Shown piece after piece: positions 26,100 through 34,597 of a DNA stretch of 64,000 nucleotides. Each line of letters begins with the position of its first letter. Position 1 is the stretch's first letter. A program made the position numbers and the translations under genes. The notes beneath the pieces were generated by a model. That model worked only from the letters and a program-made list of their open reading frames with translations, was not told where the DNA came from and ran no database searches. This DNA is from Spongiactinospora sp. TRM90649 (GTDB lineage: Bacteria; Actinomycetota; Actinomycetes; Streptosporangiales; Streptosporangiaceae): positions 310,001-374,000 of the forward strand of contig NZ_JARLTC010000006.1 of assembly GCF_029382225.1 (NCBI RefSeq), written 5' to 3'.

Positions 26100-27302
26100 G
26101 TGCGTGACGGGGCGGGCGGGCGTTCGACGGGACTGCGGAACTTCCGTTGGTACACGTGGTGGAGCCTGACGGCGAGCATGGCCGTCTTTCTGCTGCTCTA
26201 CTCCAGGCGGTGGGTGCGGAGCCCGGACGTCGTGGGGTGGCCCAAGGGCGTCGCCATCGTGGCGCTGGTCGTGTTGACCGTGGCCGCCGTGGTCTTGTTC
26301 AGCCTGCGGGTGCTCCGGGCGGCCCGGGCGCATCCCGCTCACCTCGGGCCCGCCACGGTGCGATGGCTGGTGGCCGGGAGTCTGTCCGCGGTCGTGCTCG
26401 GCGTGATCTCGCTGGTGATGGGTGACCATGAGCTGTGGTCGCTCGCGCCCGCGACGATGCTCTCGATCATCGCCGTCTTCCTGGCACCAGGCAGGCGGCG
26501 GATCCTGATCGCCTCGGGCGTGGTCGCCGCCGCGGTGATCGGCGCCGGGGCGGGGCTGCTCGCCGGTGAATCGTGGCTTTTCGCCGCCGCGTTCCCGGCC
26601 GGGATGGTGGCCGTCGCCGCCTGGGCCACGCTGGGCATGCTCTGGGCCTGGGACGTCGCCGAGCGGCTGGACCAGGCCAGGGAACTGGCCGCCGAGGTCG
26701 CGGTCAAGGACGAACGGCTGCGCTTCGCCGCCGACCTGCACGACATCCAGGGTCACCACCTGCAGGTGATCGCGCTCAAGGCGGAACTGGCCGCGAGGCT
26801 CGTCCAGGCCGACCCCGCCAGGGCGGAGGCGGAGATGCGGGAGGTGCAGCGGTTGTCCACCGACGCGCTCAGCGACACGCGCGCCGTCGTGCAGGGCTAC
26901 CGTCGTACGACGCTGGAGGCGGAGATCGCCAACGCGGCCAAGGTGCTGACGGCGGCGGGCATCGACGCCCGGATGGCCGCTGACCCTGACGCGGCGGAGC
27001 TGTCCTCGGCCGGGCGCCACCTGCTGGGGCTGGTCATGCGGGAGACGACCACGAACGTGCTGCGGCACAGCCGGGCACGGCACGCCGAGGCCGCCTACCA
27101 GGTGTCGGACGGCCTGGCCCGCCTCCGAGTGGCCAACGACGGCGTCTCGGACCCGCCGCGCGGCGACACGGGCACCGGCCTGGCCGCCCTGGCCGAGCGT
27201 CTCCAGGCCGCCGGTGGCTCGTTGACGTGGGCGCGTGAAGGTGATCGGTTCGAGGTGGTCGCGACGCTCCCGGTCGAGGTCGCGGCGGGCGTGGCCGGGT
27301 GA
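26100..27302 (+). CDS. DesK/NarX-type sensor histidine kinase
   Basis: 400 residues from GTG 26100. Five to six hydrophobic helices form the N-terminal half. The HisKA_3 box is FAADLHDIQGHHLQVIALKAELA with phospho-His about 214, and an HATPase_c domain follows (MRETTTNVLRHSRARHAE, GTGLAALAERL). No large external domain is present, so it senses through the membrane or its lipid state. The response regulator starts 100 bp downstream. DesKR-like pairs often control membrane functions or antibiotic-responsive exporters; the two divergent membrane genes are possible targets. Confidence 0.88.
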   Translation: MRDGAGGRSTGLRNFRWYTWWSLTASMAVFLLLYSRRWVRSPDVVGWPKGVAIVALVVLTVAAVVLFSLRVLRAARAHPAHLGPATVRWLVAGSLSAVVLGVISLVMGDHELWSLAPATMLSIIAVFLAPGRRRILIASGVVAAAVIGAGAGLLAGESWLFAAAFPAGMVAVAAWATLGMLWAWDVAERLDQARELAAEVAVKDERLRFAADLHDIQGHHLQVIALKAELAARLVQADPARAEAEMREVQRLSTDALSDTRAVVQGYRRTTLEAEIANAAKVLTAAGIDARMAADPDAAELSSAGRHLLGLVMRETTTNVLRHSRARHAEAAYQVSDGLARLRVANDGVSDPPRGDTGTGLAALAERLQAAGGSLTWAREGDRFEVVATLPVEVAAGVAG

Positions 27303-27402
27303 GCCGGATCGTGTGCGGAAGGGACGGCATGGGCGTGCTGGTCGGGAGCGTGGTCCGTAGTGAAACGGGCGCGTTCCGGGAGCTGATGGCGGCGGAGGCC
27401 CG

Positions 27403-28005
27403 ATGATCCGGCTCTTGATCGCCGACGACGAGGACATGCTCAGGAGCGCGCTGGCGGCCCTGCTGGAACTGGAGCCGGACCTCGACGTCGCGGCGCAGGC
27501 GTCGACGTCGGCCGATGCCGTGCGGCTGGCCAGGGAGCACCGCCCCGACATCGCCGTTCTCGATCTGGAGATGCCTCCCGCCGACGGGCTGCGCGCCGCC
27601 GAGGAGATCCGAGCGGAGCTGCCCACCCGGATCATCCTGGTCACCAGGCATGCTCGTCCGGGTGTGCTGCGCCGCGCGCTGGCGGCCGGGGTGCAGGGGT
27701 TCGTGCCGAAGACCACCCCGGCGGCCAAGCTCGCCGAGATCATCCGTGACGTGGCCGCGGGCCGGCGCTATGTCGATCCGCACATCGCGGCGTCGGCGCT
27801 GAGCGAGGACGACTGCCCGCTGACCGAACGCGAGCTTGAGGTCCTGCGCGCCTCGCGCACCGGGGCGTCGATCAACGAGATCGCCGACCAGGTGCATCTC
27901 GCCCCGGGGACCGTGCGCAACTATCTGTCGGCGGCCATGACCAAGCTGGGCGTGGCCTCCCGCCACGCCGCCGCGCACCGCGCCTGGGAAGAAGGCTGGA
28001 TCTGA
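27403..28005 (+). CDS. NarL/FixJ-family response regulator
   Basis: 200 residues. Receiver domain with D8/D9 and phospho-acceptor D54 (VLDLEMP), Lys in VPKTT; LuxR-type HTH (LTERELEVLRASRTGASINEIADQVHLAPGTVRNYLSAAMTKLG). RBS GGCGGAGG precedes ATG. Its last 134 bp are antisense to the end of the M23 gene. Confidence 0.9.
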   Translation: MIRLLIADDEDMLRSALAALLELEPDLDVAAQASTSADAVRLAREHRPDIAVLDLEMPPADGLRAAEEIRAELPTRIILVTRHARPGVLRRALAAGVQGFVPKTTPAAKLAEIIRDVAAGRRYVDPHIAASALSEDDCPLTERELEVLRASRTGASINEIADQVHLAPGTVRNYLSAAMTKLGVASRHAAAHRAWEEGWI

Positions 28006-28726
28006 TCACGCTGGACGGCGGGGACGGCCACAAGGGGAGCAGCCTGATCGGGACGCCGCCGAGGAGCAGCAGCGGATCGAGGTAGGCGCTGCCCCTGCGC
28101 AGGCCCCAGTGCAGGCAGGAGACCGGGCAGTGGCCGGGGCGGCCGGGGGCGGTGGTCTCGACGACCCCGAGCGGATCTCCGGCGGCGACGGCCTGCCCCC
28201 GGCGCACCGAAGCCTTGACGGGGAGGTAGGTGGTGCGCAGCCCACCCTCGTGGGTGACCGTGACGACGCCTCGCCCGCCGACCGGCCCGGCGAACCCGAC
28301 GACGCCGGTGCCGGGGGATCGGATGGTCTCGCCGGGATCGGCGCGTAGATCGACGCCCCGGTGCCCGGCGAGCCATGGTTCGGCGGGCGGCGCGAAGTGG
28401 CGGATGAGTTGCGGCCGCCCGCCGACCGGCCACTGCCACCGCCAGTGCCACCGCATCTGCCACTGCGAGTGGCGGTCGGTGGGGACGGTGCCCCCGCCGG
28501 GTGGTGGCGCTTGCCCGGGCACGGTGGGGAGGGTGAGCTTGCCGGGCGATGGTGCCGGCAGTCGGGCGGTCGGGACGGCGGGACTGGTGGGCGATGACGT
28601 CGGCAGGAGGGCGGCGAGAGCGGCGAGTCCGCCCGGCGATGACACCGGTAGGAAGATGGCGAGAGCGGCGAACGTGGTTAACGCGGTGAAACGGGCGCGT
28701 GCCGGCGCTGGTGGGATGGTGAGCAT
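27872..28726 (-). CDS. M23-type (LytM) peptidase-like exported protein
   Basis: 284 residues from ATG 28726, chosen because a hydrophobic signal-type segment (FTALTTFAALAIFLPVS) follows directly. A Pro/Ser-rich linker, then a Trp-rich stretch (SQWQMRWHWRWQWPVGG), lead to the LytM fold with HRGVDLRADPGETIRSPGTG and SCLHWGLRRG. The first His of the HxH zinc motif is Cys here. The final 60 residues (Arg/Pro-rich) lie beyond the normal domain end and run antisense through the response regulator. An M23 gene between dprA and rpsB is common in actinomycetes. Confidence 0.78.
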   Translation of the reverse strand: MLTIPPAPARARFTALTTFAALAIFLPVSSPGGLAALAALLPTSSPTSPAVPTARLPAPSPGKLTLPTVPGQAPPPGGGTVPTDRHSQWQMRWHWRWQWPVGGRPQLIRHFAPPAEPWLAGHRGVDLRADPGETIRSPGTGVVGFAGPVGGRGVVTVTHEGGLRTTYLPVKASVRRGQAVAAGDPLGVVETTAPGRPGHCPVSCLHWGLRRGSAYLDPLLLLGGVPIRLLPLWPSPPSSVIRSSLLPRRGARRRGGRPRPAWSWPPTDSCARSPGRDAPGRRSR

Positions 28727-28777
28727 CCGCTCAGCGTGCCGGGGCAGCGGCCGGTGCTCGCCGGCCGAACCGGATTC

Positions 28778-28786
28778 TGTGGATAA
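28778..28786 (-). promoter_or_regulatory. DnaA-box match upstream of the M23 gene
   Basis: TGTGGATAA, the complement of TTATCCACA, lies 52 bp upstream of the M23 start. It is the third perfect match noticed in the window; a near match (TGTGGATGG) follows at 28812-28820. It could be chance. Confidence 0.25.
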
Positions 28787-28821
28787 TCCGCCGCTGTCCA
28801 TGGCCGGGGCCTGTGGATGGT

Positions 28822-30417
28822 CTAGCTGGTGCGGTGGCGGGAGGCGGCGAGGGTGAGCACCACGGCCGCGTAGGCGCAGAGCACGGCCAGCCCCGCCCAT
28901 CCGGGCAGCGGGAAGTACCCGTTCATGGGTGCATAGTAGGCCACGGCCTGGGGGTACTCCGTCGCCGTCTGCTGGACGGCGAACGCGGCGGCGGGGGTGA
29001 CGCGCAGCAGCCAGCGGGTCACCTCGTCCGGTAGCAACGGCACGACGCTCACGACGTAGGGGAGGACCAGCAGGGCCGTCACGGACAGGGGCGCGACCAC
29101 GGGCCGCCGTACGAGGGCGGCGAACGCGAATGCGAGGACGGCGGCGACGCCGGTCAGTACGGCGACGCCCACGACCACACCCGCGTCGATGACAGAGAAC
29201 CCGCTACCGCCGGAGGGCGCGAGCGCCACGCCGACCGGAAGGGCGACCGCGGCGGAGACCAGCCCCACGAGCCCGGCGGCGACACCCACCACCAGCGACC
29301 GCCTCACCAGGGACCCGCCATCGCCCACGAGCCCGCCGCCCACTTCCCTCGCCGCCGCCGCCGGCGGTTGCGGTCGCGACATCGCGGGTTGGTCAGCGGG
29401 TGTGGGGCCGTCCTTCGCCTCTCTCGCTGGCAGCGGTCGGGCCGCCGAGTTTCGGCGGGCGGGTGTGGTGGCGAAGCGGGTGGCGGTTGTGATGATGATG
29501 ATCAATGCGAGGGGGAGGCCGAGGAGGAAGCGGCTTTCCGGGCTGCCTCCTTCGGGGATCGGGCCGATGTCGCCGCTGCCGGAGATCGTGAAGGTGCCGC
29601 CGGACTCGACGAGGCCGGGGGCCCGGTGGTACTTCTCCCAGTCCGTCTCACCCAGCTTGCCTACCGGGCCGCCGCTCCACCCGGCGACCGGCGCTCCCTC
29701 CACCCGGACCGAGTCGAAGACGGCGGTGGCCTGGGTGAAGCGCGATTCCGGCAGTCTCGCGCCGAGACCCGTCCGTCGCAGGGTCAGGTCGCCGGGGGAG
29801 GCGGCGAACATGCCGATCAGGGCGGTCGGCGGCAGTCCGGGAAGGCGCGCGGCTCCGACTTGCGTCCATCGCGTGCCGTCGGGCGACTCGTGGCCGGTGA
29901 TGGTGTCGCCCGAGCGGGTCAGGCGCAGCCAGCGCGGTGATCGGGCGGAGACGCCGCCGCTCCGGCCCGCCGTGTCGTGGACGTAGTCGTACTGCATCCG
30001 GACGCCGTGGTCGCCGGTGACCATTAGCGCGGCGTAGGAGGATCCCTGGCGGGTGCCGTCCTTGATGATGACGCCGCCCTTGGCCCAGGGCACCACTCCG
30101 GGGACGAGCTTGTCGTGGTCGGGTGGGGGGTAGGTGATGATGCCGGTCAGCGAGGTCAGGCGCACGGTGATGGAGCCGTTCCGTCCCAGCGGCCGGTGCA
30201 CGAAGTAGAACTTGTCGCTGATCTCGCGCCCGTCGGGTCCCCTGGGCTCGGTGGGGCACGGCACCTCGACCGGGCCCTCGCTGCACGAGTTCCACGAGGT
30301 GAGCCCCGGCAGCACCTCGAACAGGATGATGAGCGGCACCGCGACGGCCAAGGCGATCAGCCGTCCGCGGCTGCGGAACCTCGCCCACTCGTGACGTGGG
30401 AATACGGTTGCCTTCAT
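28822..30417 (-). CDS. ABC-2-like membrane protein with large extracytoplasmic insert
   Basis: 531 residues. One helix (LIALAVAVPLIILFEVLPGL) is followed by about 240 extracytoplasmic residues that read like a DUF1349/concanavalin-type beta-sandwich (GHESPDGTRWTQVGAARLPGLPPTALIGMFAAS). A second helix, a 50-residue Pro/Ala linker and five more C-terminal helices follow, as in ABC-2 permeases. No ATPase gene is adjacent. ATG 30417. A divergent two-component system starts 110 bp away and may control it. Confidence 0.75.
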   Translation of the reverse strand: MKATVFPRHEWARFRSRGRLIALAVAVPLIILFEVLPGLTSWNSCSEGPVEVPCPTEPRGPDGREISDKFYFVHRPLGRNGSITVRLTSLTGIITYPPPDHDKLVPGVVPWAKGGVIIKDGTRQGSSYAALMVTGDHGVRMQYDYVHDTAGRSGGVSARSPRWLRLTRSGDTITGHESPDGTRWTQVGAARLPGLPPTALIGMFAASPGDLTLRRTGLGARLPESRFTQATAVFDSVRVEGAPVAGWSGGPVGKLGETDWEKYHRAPGLVESGGTFTISGSGDIGPIPEGGSPESRFLLGLPLALIIIITTATRFATTPARRNSAARPLPAREAKDGPTPADQPAMSRPQPPAAAAREVGGGLVGDGGSLVRRSLVVGVAAGLVGLVSAAVALPVGVALAPSGGSGFSVIDAGVVVGVAVLTGVAAVLAFAFAALVRRPVVAPLSVTALLVLPYVVSVVPLLPDEVTRWLLRVTPAAAFAVQQTATEYPQAVAYYAPMNGYFPLPGWAGLAVLCAYAAVVLTLAASRHRTS

Positions 30418-30527
30418 GCGGCGGTTCTACGCATTTGCCCATAACAACCGCCGAACTACCACTGTCATCTCGCTGTTAGATCGGACAGGGCATTCTGCGG
30501 GAGCGGGGGCTACCGGAAGGGGGAAGC

Positions 30528-31715
30528 ATGGGCGGTCTTCTGCGGGGGTGGACGGCGCGGTCGCGTTTCACAGTCCTGTACGCCGCGCTGTTCCTCGGTT
30601 CCGCCGTGGTCCTGCTGGTACTCACCAACGTGCTGACGAGCGTGACCGTCAGCGAGACCGCGCCGGGGCAGGTCCCGCCGGTCGCGGTAGACGCGGGACT
30701 GGCGGCGGCGCAGCGGCAGATCCACGCGCTGCAGGCGGAGCTGTCGGAGACGCGGTCGACGCAGGCGCGTGAGCTGGTGGCGGGGTCGCTGATCGCGCTG
30801 GCGGTGATGGCGGGACTCTCGGTGCTGCTGGGCAACGCCGTCGCGGGGCGAGTGCTGCGGCCGGTGCGGACGATCACGGCGGCGACGCGGCGGATCTCCG
30901 CCGAGAACCTGCACGAACGGCTGACCGTACGGGGGCCCGCCGACGAGGTGAAGAACCTCGCCGACACCATTGACGACCTGCTGGAACGCTTGGAGGGGGC
31001 CTTCGCCGCCCAGCGCGGGTTCGTCGCCAACGCCTCACACGAGCTCCGCACGCCGCTGGCCACCATGCGGGCGTCGGTGGACGTGGCGCTGGCCAAACCG
31101 GAGCCCGCGCCGCCCGCGACCGTCGCGCTGGCGGGGCGGCTGCGGGTGGAGCTCGACCGGGTCGATCGGCTCTTGGACGGCCTGCTCGTCCTCGCCCGCG
31201 CGCAGCACGGCCCGCGGCACGCGGGGCTCGGCGAGCTCGTCCCGGTCTCGCTGGCGGACCTGCTGTCGCGGACCGTCGCCGCGCACGCCGACGCCATCGC
31301 CGCGAGGAACCTGACCCTCCACGACGATGGCCCGCAGGGCGCGGCGGCCTGGACGCTGGGCAGCCCGACGCTGCTGTCCCGCATGGCCGACAACGTGATC
31401 GGCAACGCCGTCGTGCACAACCGCGACGGCGGCTGGATCCGGGTCGCCGCCCGGACGGACGGCACGACGGCGCGGTTCGTCGTGGAGTCGGGAGGCCCGC
31501 CTCTCGACCCCGAGCACGTCGCCCGGCTGGGCAGGCCCTTCCAGCGGCTGACGCCCGACCGCACCGGCTCGGGGACCGGCTCCGGCCTGGGCCTCTCGAT
31601 CGTCGCCGCGATCGCCGAGTCACACGGCGGACGCCTGGACCTGCTGGCTAGGCCGGAGGGCGGCCTGCGCGTCACCGTCTCACTACCGGTGGCCGCCCCG
31701 CCGGAAGGGGCGTGA
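30528..31715 (+). CDS. HAMP-type sensor histidine kinase
   Basis: 395 residues. Helix 1 (FTVLYAALFLGSAVVLLVL), a short 50-residue outer loop, helix 2 (GSLIALAVMAGLSVLLGNAVAG), HAMP (RVLRPVRTITAATRRISAENL), HisKA with phospho-His about 171 (ASHELRTPLATMR), and HATPase_c (DNVIGNAVVHN, GSGLGLSIVAAI). It is followed after 1 bp by its response regulator. Confidence 0.92.
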   Translation: MGGLLRGWTARSRFTVLYAALFLGSAVVLLVLTNVLTSVTVSETAPGQVPPVAVDAGLAAAQRQIHALQAELSETRSTQARELVAGSLIALAVMAGLSVLLGNAVAGRVLRPVRTITAATRRISAENLHERLTVRGPADEVKNLADTIDDLLERLEGAFAAQRGFVANASHELRTPLATMRASVDVALAKPEPAPPATVALAGRLRVELDRVDRLLDGLLVLARAQHGPRHAGLGELVPVSLADLLSRTVAAHADAIAARNLTLHDDGPQGAAAWTLGSPTLLSRMADNVIGNAVVHNRDGGWIRVAARTDGTTARFVVESGGPPLDPEHVARLGRPFQRLTPDRTGSGTGSGLGLSIVAAIAESHGGRLDLLARPEGGLRVTVSLPVAAPPEGA

Positions 31716-31716
31716 G

Positions 31717-32400
31717 ATGCGCATTCTGATCGTGGAGGACGCGGTCGCGCTGGCCGAGGTGCTGGGGGAGGGGCTGCGGGATCAGGGGATGGCGGTGGAC
31801 GTGGCCCACGACGGGCTGACGGCCGCCGTCAAGCTCGACCTCAACGACTACGACGTGGTGCTCCTCGACCGTGACCTGCCGGGCATTCATGGTGACACCC
31901 TCTGTCAGTCGATCACCGAGCGGGAGGAGCGCCCCATGGTGCTGATGCTCACCGCGGCCGGGTCTCCAGGGGATCGGGTCAGCGGGCTGACGCTGGGCGC
32001 CGACGACTACCTGGCCAAGCCGTTCCACTTCCCGGAGCTGGTGCTGCGCGTGCGGGCCCTGGCCCGCCGGAGGCCGTTCGCGCGGGCGCGCACCCTGCGC
32101 GCGGCGGGGATCGAGCTGGACCCGGCGCGCCGCACGGCGACCCGTGACGGCAGGCGTCTCGACCTGTCGGTCAAGGAGTTCGCGCTGCTGGAGGCCCTGT
32201 TGCGGGCCCGCCCGGCGTTCCTCAGCGCCGAGGATCTCCTCGAACAGGTCTGGGACGAGAACGCGGACCCGTTCACCAACACCGTCACCGTCACCATCGG
32301 ACGCCTGCGCCGCAAACTGGGCGGTCCTCCCGTCATCATCACCTCCCCGGGCGTGGGCTATCGCATCACCGATCCGGACCCGTCCGACGAGACCGGCTAG
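31717..32400 (+). CDS. OmpR/PhoB-family response regulator
   Basis: 227 residues. Receiver with E7/D8, phospho-acceptor D51 (VLLDRDLPG) and LAKPFHF; trans_reg_C winged helix (DLSVKEFALLEALLRARPAFLSAEDLLEQVWDEN, VTIGRLRRKLG). Its TAG stop shares the tetranucleotide CTAG (32397-32400) with the stop of the convergent MFS gene. Confidence 0.93.
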   Translation: MRILIVEDAVALAEVLGEGLRDQGMAVDVAHDGLTAAVKLDLNDYDVVLLDRDLPGIHGDTLCQSITEREERPMVLMLTAAGSPGDRVSGLTLGADDYLAKPFHFPELVLRVRALARRRPFARARTLRAAGIELDPARRTATRDGRRLDLSVKEFALLEALLRARPAFLSAEDLLEQVWDENADPFTNTVTVTIGRLRRKLGGPPVIITSPGVGYRITDPDPSDETG

Positions 32401-33686
32401 CCACGGGAGCGCCCGCGACGCAGCGGTGAGAGCCAGATCCACGGGATGGAGAGCAGCGCGCCCGCCGCGCACACCCAGATGACCGGGCGCAGGCCGAGGA
32501 TCTCGCCGAGTGCGCCGCCCGCCAGCCCGCCCAGCGTCAGCACGCCTTGTACGGCGAACGCCGTGGTCGCCTTCACCCGCCCCAGGTACTCCGTCTTGAT
32601 CTCTCGCACGGTCACCGTGTTCATACAGGTGGCGAAGGCGACGATCAAAGCCCCTACGCCCAGCGCCGCCGCGCCGAGCACGGCGGCCTTGACCGCGAGC
32701 GGCCCGCCGGCGAGGGCGACGATCACGTAGTCCGCCGGGAAGAGCAGCACCGAGCCGAGCAGGATCCGTTCGTCGCCGAACCGTCTCGTCAGCCGTGGGA
32801 CGGCCGCCGCGCCGAGGATGCCGCCGATCCCGAAGCAGGCGGTGAGGGCTCCGATCAGGCCGGGCGGCAGGTCGAGTTCGTGCAGCGTGTAGAGCAGGTA
32901 GATCGCTATGTAGGCGCTGGCGAAGAAGTTGTGGGTGGCGCCCGCGCCGAGGAGCGCCCGCAGGGTGGGGTTGGCGACGCTCAGGTGCAGGCCGTCCCAG
33001 ATGTCGCGCCACATCCCCCGGGTGGCGGCGGGGGCGTGCGCCTCGGTGGTCCTGACCGAGCGCAGCAGCAGCGCGGAGATCAGGAACGACACGGCCTCCG
33101 CCAGCACGGCCAGCGGCGCCGTCAGCGCCTGGACCAGCACGCCCGCCAGCCCCGGCCCGCCGACGGAGGCCACCGACTGGGCGGCCTGGGAGCCCGCGAA
33201 CGCTTCCGTGCGCTGCTCGGCCGGTACGACGGCGAGCAGGTAGGGGAAGTCCGCCGCCCGGAAGAGCACCGTGCAGCAGCCGACCACGAAGGCCACTGCG
33301 AGCAGGTAGGGGATCGTCAGCGCGCCGAGGTACCAGATGAGCGGTACGGCCGCCGCGGCCGCCGCGGCGACCAGCTCGCAGGCGATCATCAGGGGGCGTC
33401 GGCGGGGGAGCCGGTCCGCGATCACTCCGGCGGGCAGGCCCACGAGCAGGTGCGGCAGCGTGGCGGCGGCGCCGAGCAGGCCCATCTCCATGGGGGAGGC
33501 GCCGAGGAGCGTGGCGGCGGTGAGGGGGATCGCCAGCCGGGAGACCTCCGAGCCGCTGAGCGAGATGGTGCGGGCCGTCCAGTAGAGGCGGTAGTCCCGC
33601 TGACGGCGCAGCGGTACGACCGGTCCGGGCGGTAACCCGGGGCCCTCGCCGGGACCCTTAAGTGATTTATGAAACAAACCCTTCAT
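32397..33686 (-). CDS. MFS transporter
   Basis: 429 residues with 12 predicted helices. The family loop GLPAGVIADRLPRRRPLMIACE lies between helices 2 and 3. It resembles the enterobactin-exporter/macrolide MFS class (DUF894-like, ARTISLSGSEVSRLAIPL). ATG 33686 lies inside a palindromic operator, so the mRNA leader is very short. The divergent ArsR-type regulator probably represses it. Substrate unknown. Confidence 0.88.
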   Translation of the reverse strand: MKGLFHKSLKGPGEGPGLPPGPVVPLRRQRDYRLYWTARTISLSGSEVSRLAIPLTAATLLGASPMEMGLLGAAATLPHLLVGLPAGVIADRLPRRRPLMIACELVAAAAAAAVPLIWYLGALTIPYLLAVAFVVGCCTVLFRAADFPYLLAVVPAEQRTEAFAGSQAAQSVASVGGPGLAGVLVQALTAPLAVLAEAVSFLISALLLRSVRTTEAHAPAATRGMWRDIWDGLHLSVANPTLRALLGAGATHNFFASAYIAIYLLYTLHELDLPPGLIGALTACFGIGGILGAAAVPRLTRRFGDERILLGSVLLFPADYVIVALAGGPLAVKAAVLGAAALGVGALIVAFATCMNTVTVREIKTEYLGRVKATTAFAVQGVLTLGGLAGGALGEILGLRPVIWVCAAGALLSIPWIWLSPLRRGRSRG

Positions 33687-33730
33687 AGTTGTGAAGGTAA
33701 TCCTTCGGAACTGTGAAGGCAATGCTTCAC
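33681..33730. promoter_or_regulatory. Palindromic operators between MFS and ArsR-type genes
   Basis: GTGAAGGCAATGCTTCAC (33713-33730) is an inverted repeat with perfect 6-bp arms. GTGAAGGTAATCCTTCGG (33691-33708) is a second, imperfect copy exactly 22 bp earlier, and CTTCATAGTTGTGAAG (33681-33696) a third overlapping one that includes the MFS start codon. Two-turn spacing and position suggest binding of the regulator at 33752. Confidence 0.65.
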
Positions 33731-33751
33731 GGTTGCGGGTACGGTTTGCAC

Positions 33752-34396
33752 ATGAACCGGGACAGGCCGACGCCGCTGAGCGATCCCAAGGCCATGCGCG
33801 CCCTGGCCCACCCCGCACGGCTGGCGATCCTCACCAGGCTCCAGATCGAGGGATCGGCCACGGCCACCGAGGTGGCGGAGGTCGTCGGCGTGACGCCCAG
33901 CGCCGCCAGCTACCACTTGCGGATGCTCGCCAAGTACGGGTTCGTCGAGGACGCCCCGCCGCGCGGCGACGGCCGTGAGCGGCTCTGGCAGGCGCGCGAC
34001 CGGGGGATGGCGGTGAACCCGGAGCCCGGCGACGAACCGGAGGTCCGGGCCGCCAAGGACCTGCTGATCCGCACGATCCGGGCCGACGCCGACGGCGAGG
34101 CGACCCGCGCGCTCTCCCAGCGGGACCGTGAGGCCGTCGAGTGGCGGGAGGCGGCCGTCTGGTCGCGGTCGATCCTGCTGCTGGACGCCGAGGAACTGCG
34201 CACGCTCGGACGGCGGATCGAGGAGCTGATCGCCCCTTATCGCATCGTGGAGCGCGGCCGGGAGGGCGTCTCAACCGGGGCCCGGGTCGCCGAGGCGCAG
34301 ATCAACCTGTTCCCGCGCGCCGACCGCCCGGCCCACGGCCTGCCGACCGAGGACCACGAATCCTCGCGGGGACAGGCACGGGAGCACGGCGGTTAG
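33752..34396 (+). CDS. ArsR-like winged-helix regulator
   Basis: 214 residues from ATG 33752. The winged helix is at about 10-85 (PKAMRALAHPARLAILTRLQIEGSATATEVAEVVGVTPSAASYHLRMLAKYGFV). The C-terminal 110 residues are charged and helical and may bind a ligand. An earlier in-frame ATG (33722) would run through the operator. It is likely an autoregulated repressor of the divergent MFS exporter. Confidence 0.87.
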   Translation: MNRDRPTPLSDPKAMRALAHPARLAILTRLQIEGSATATEVAEVVGVTPSAASYHLRMLAKYGFVEDAPPRGDGRERLWQARDRGMAVNPEPGDEPEVRAAKDLLIRTIRADADGEATRALSQRDREAVEWREAAVWSRSILLLDAEELRTLGRRIEELIAPYRIVERGREGVSTGARVAEAQINLFPRADRPAHGLPTEDHESSRGQAREHGG

Positions 34397-34597
34397 ACCG
34401 GCTGACCCGGCGTGGTCAGGTACACTTTGCGATGGCCTGTGCCCGCAGGCCGACTACGCGCGCCCAACAGTGACGCCGTTCTCTCGGTCCGGATGCGAGT
34501 CCGGTTGGAACGGCGCGGGGGCGCCAGGGCGGTGGCCGTACGGCTGCCGCGAAACCGAGACCGCGCCCAGTGATGGGCGCCCCGACCAGGAGGCACC
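34397..34597 (+). promoter_or_regulatory. Leader of the rpsB operon
   Basis: 201 bp without a gene. Bases 34411-34430 (GTGGTCAGGTACACTTTGCG) look promoter-like with a TACACT hexamer. The stretch CCAGGAGGCACC (34588-34599) supplies the RBS for rpsB. No clear S2 leader fold was recognised. Confidence 0.35.

Noticed and set aside
28438..28480. Short GCCAC/CCAGTG repeats considered as a CRISPR-like or iteron array
   Set aside because: The repeats are short, irregular, and explained by the Trp-rich codons of the M23-like gene.
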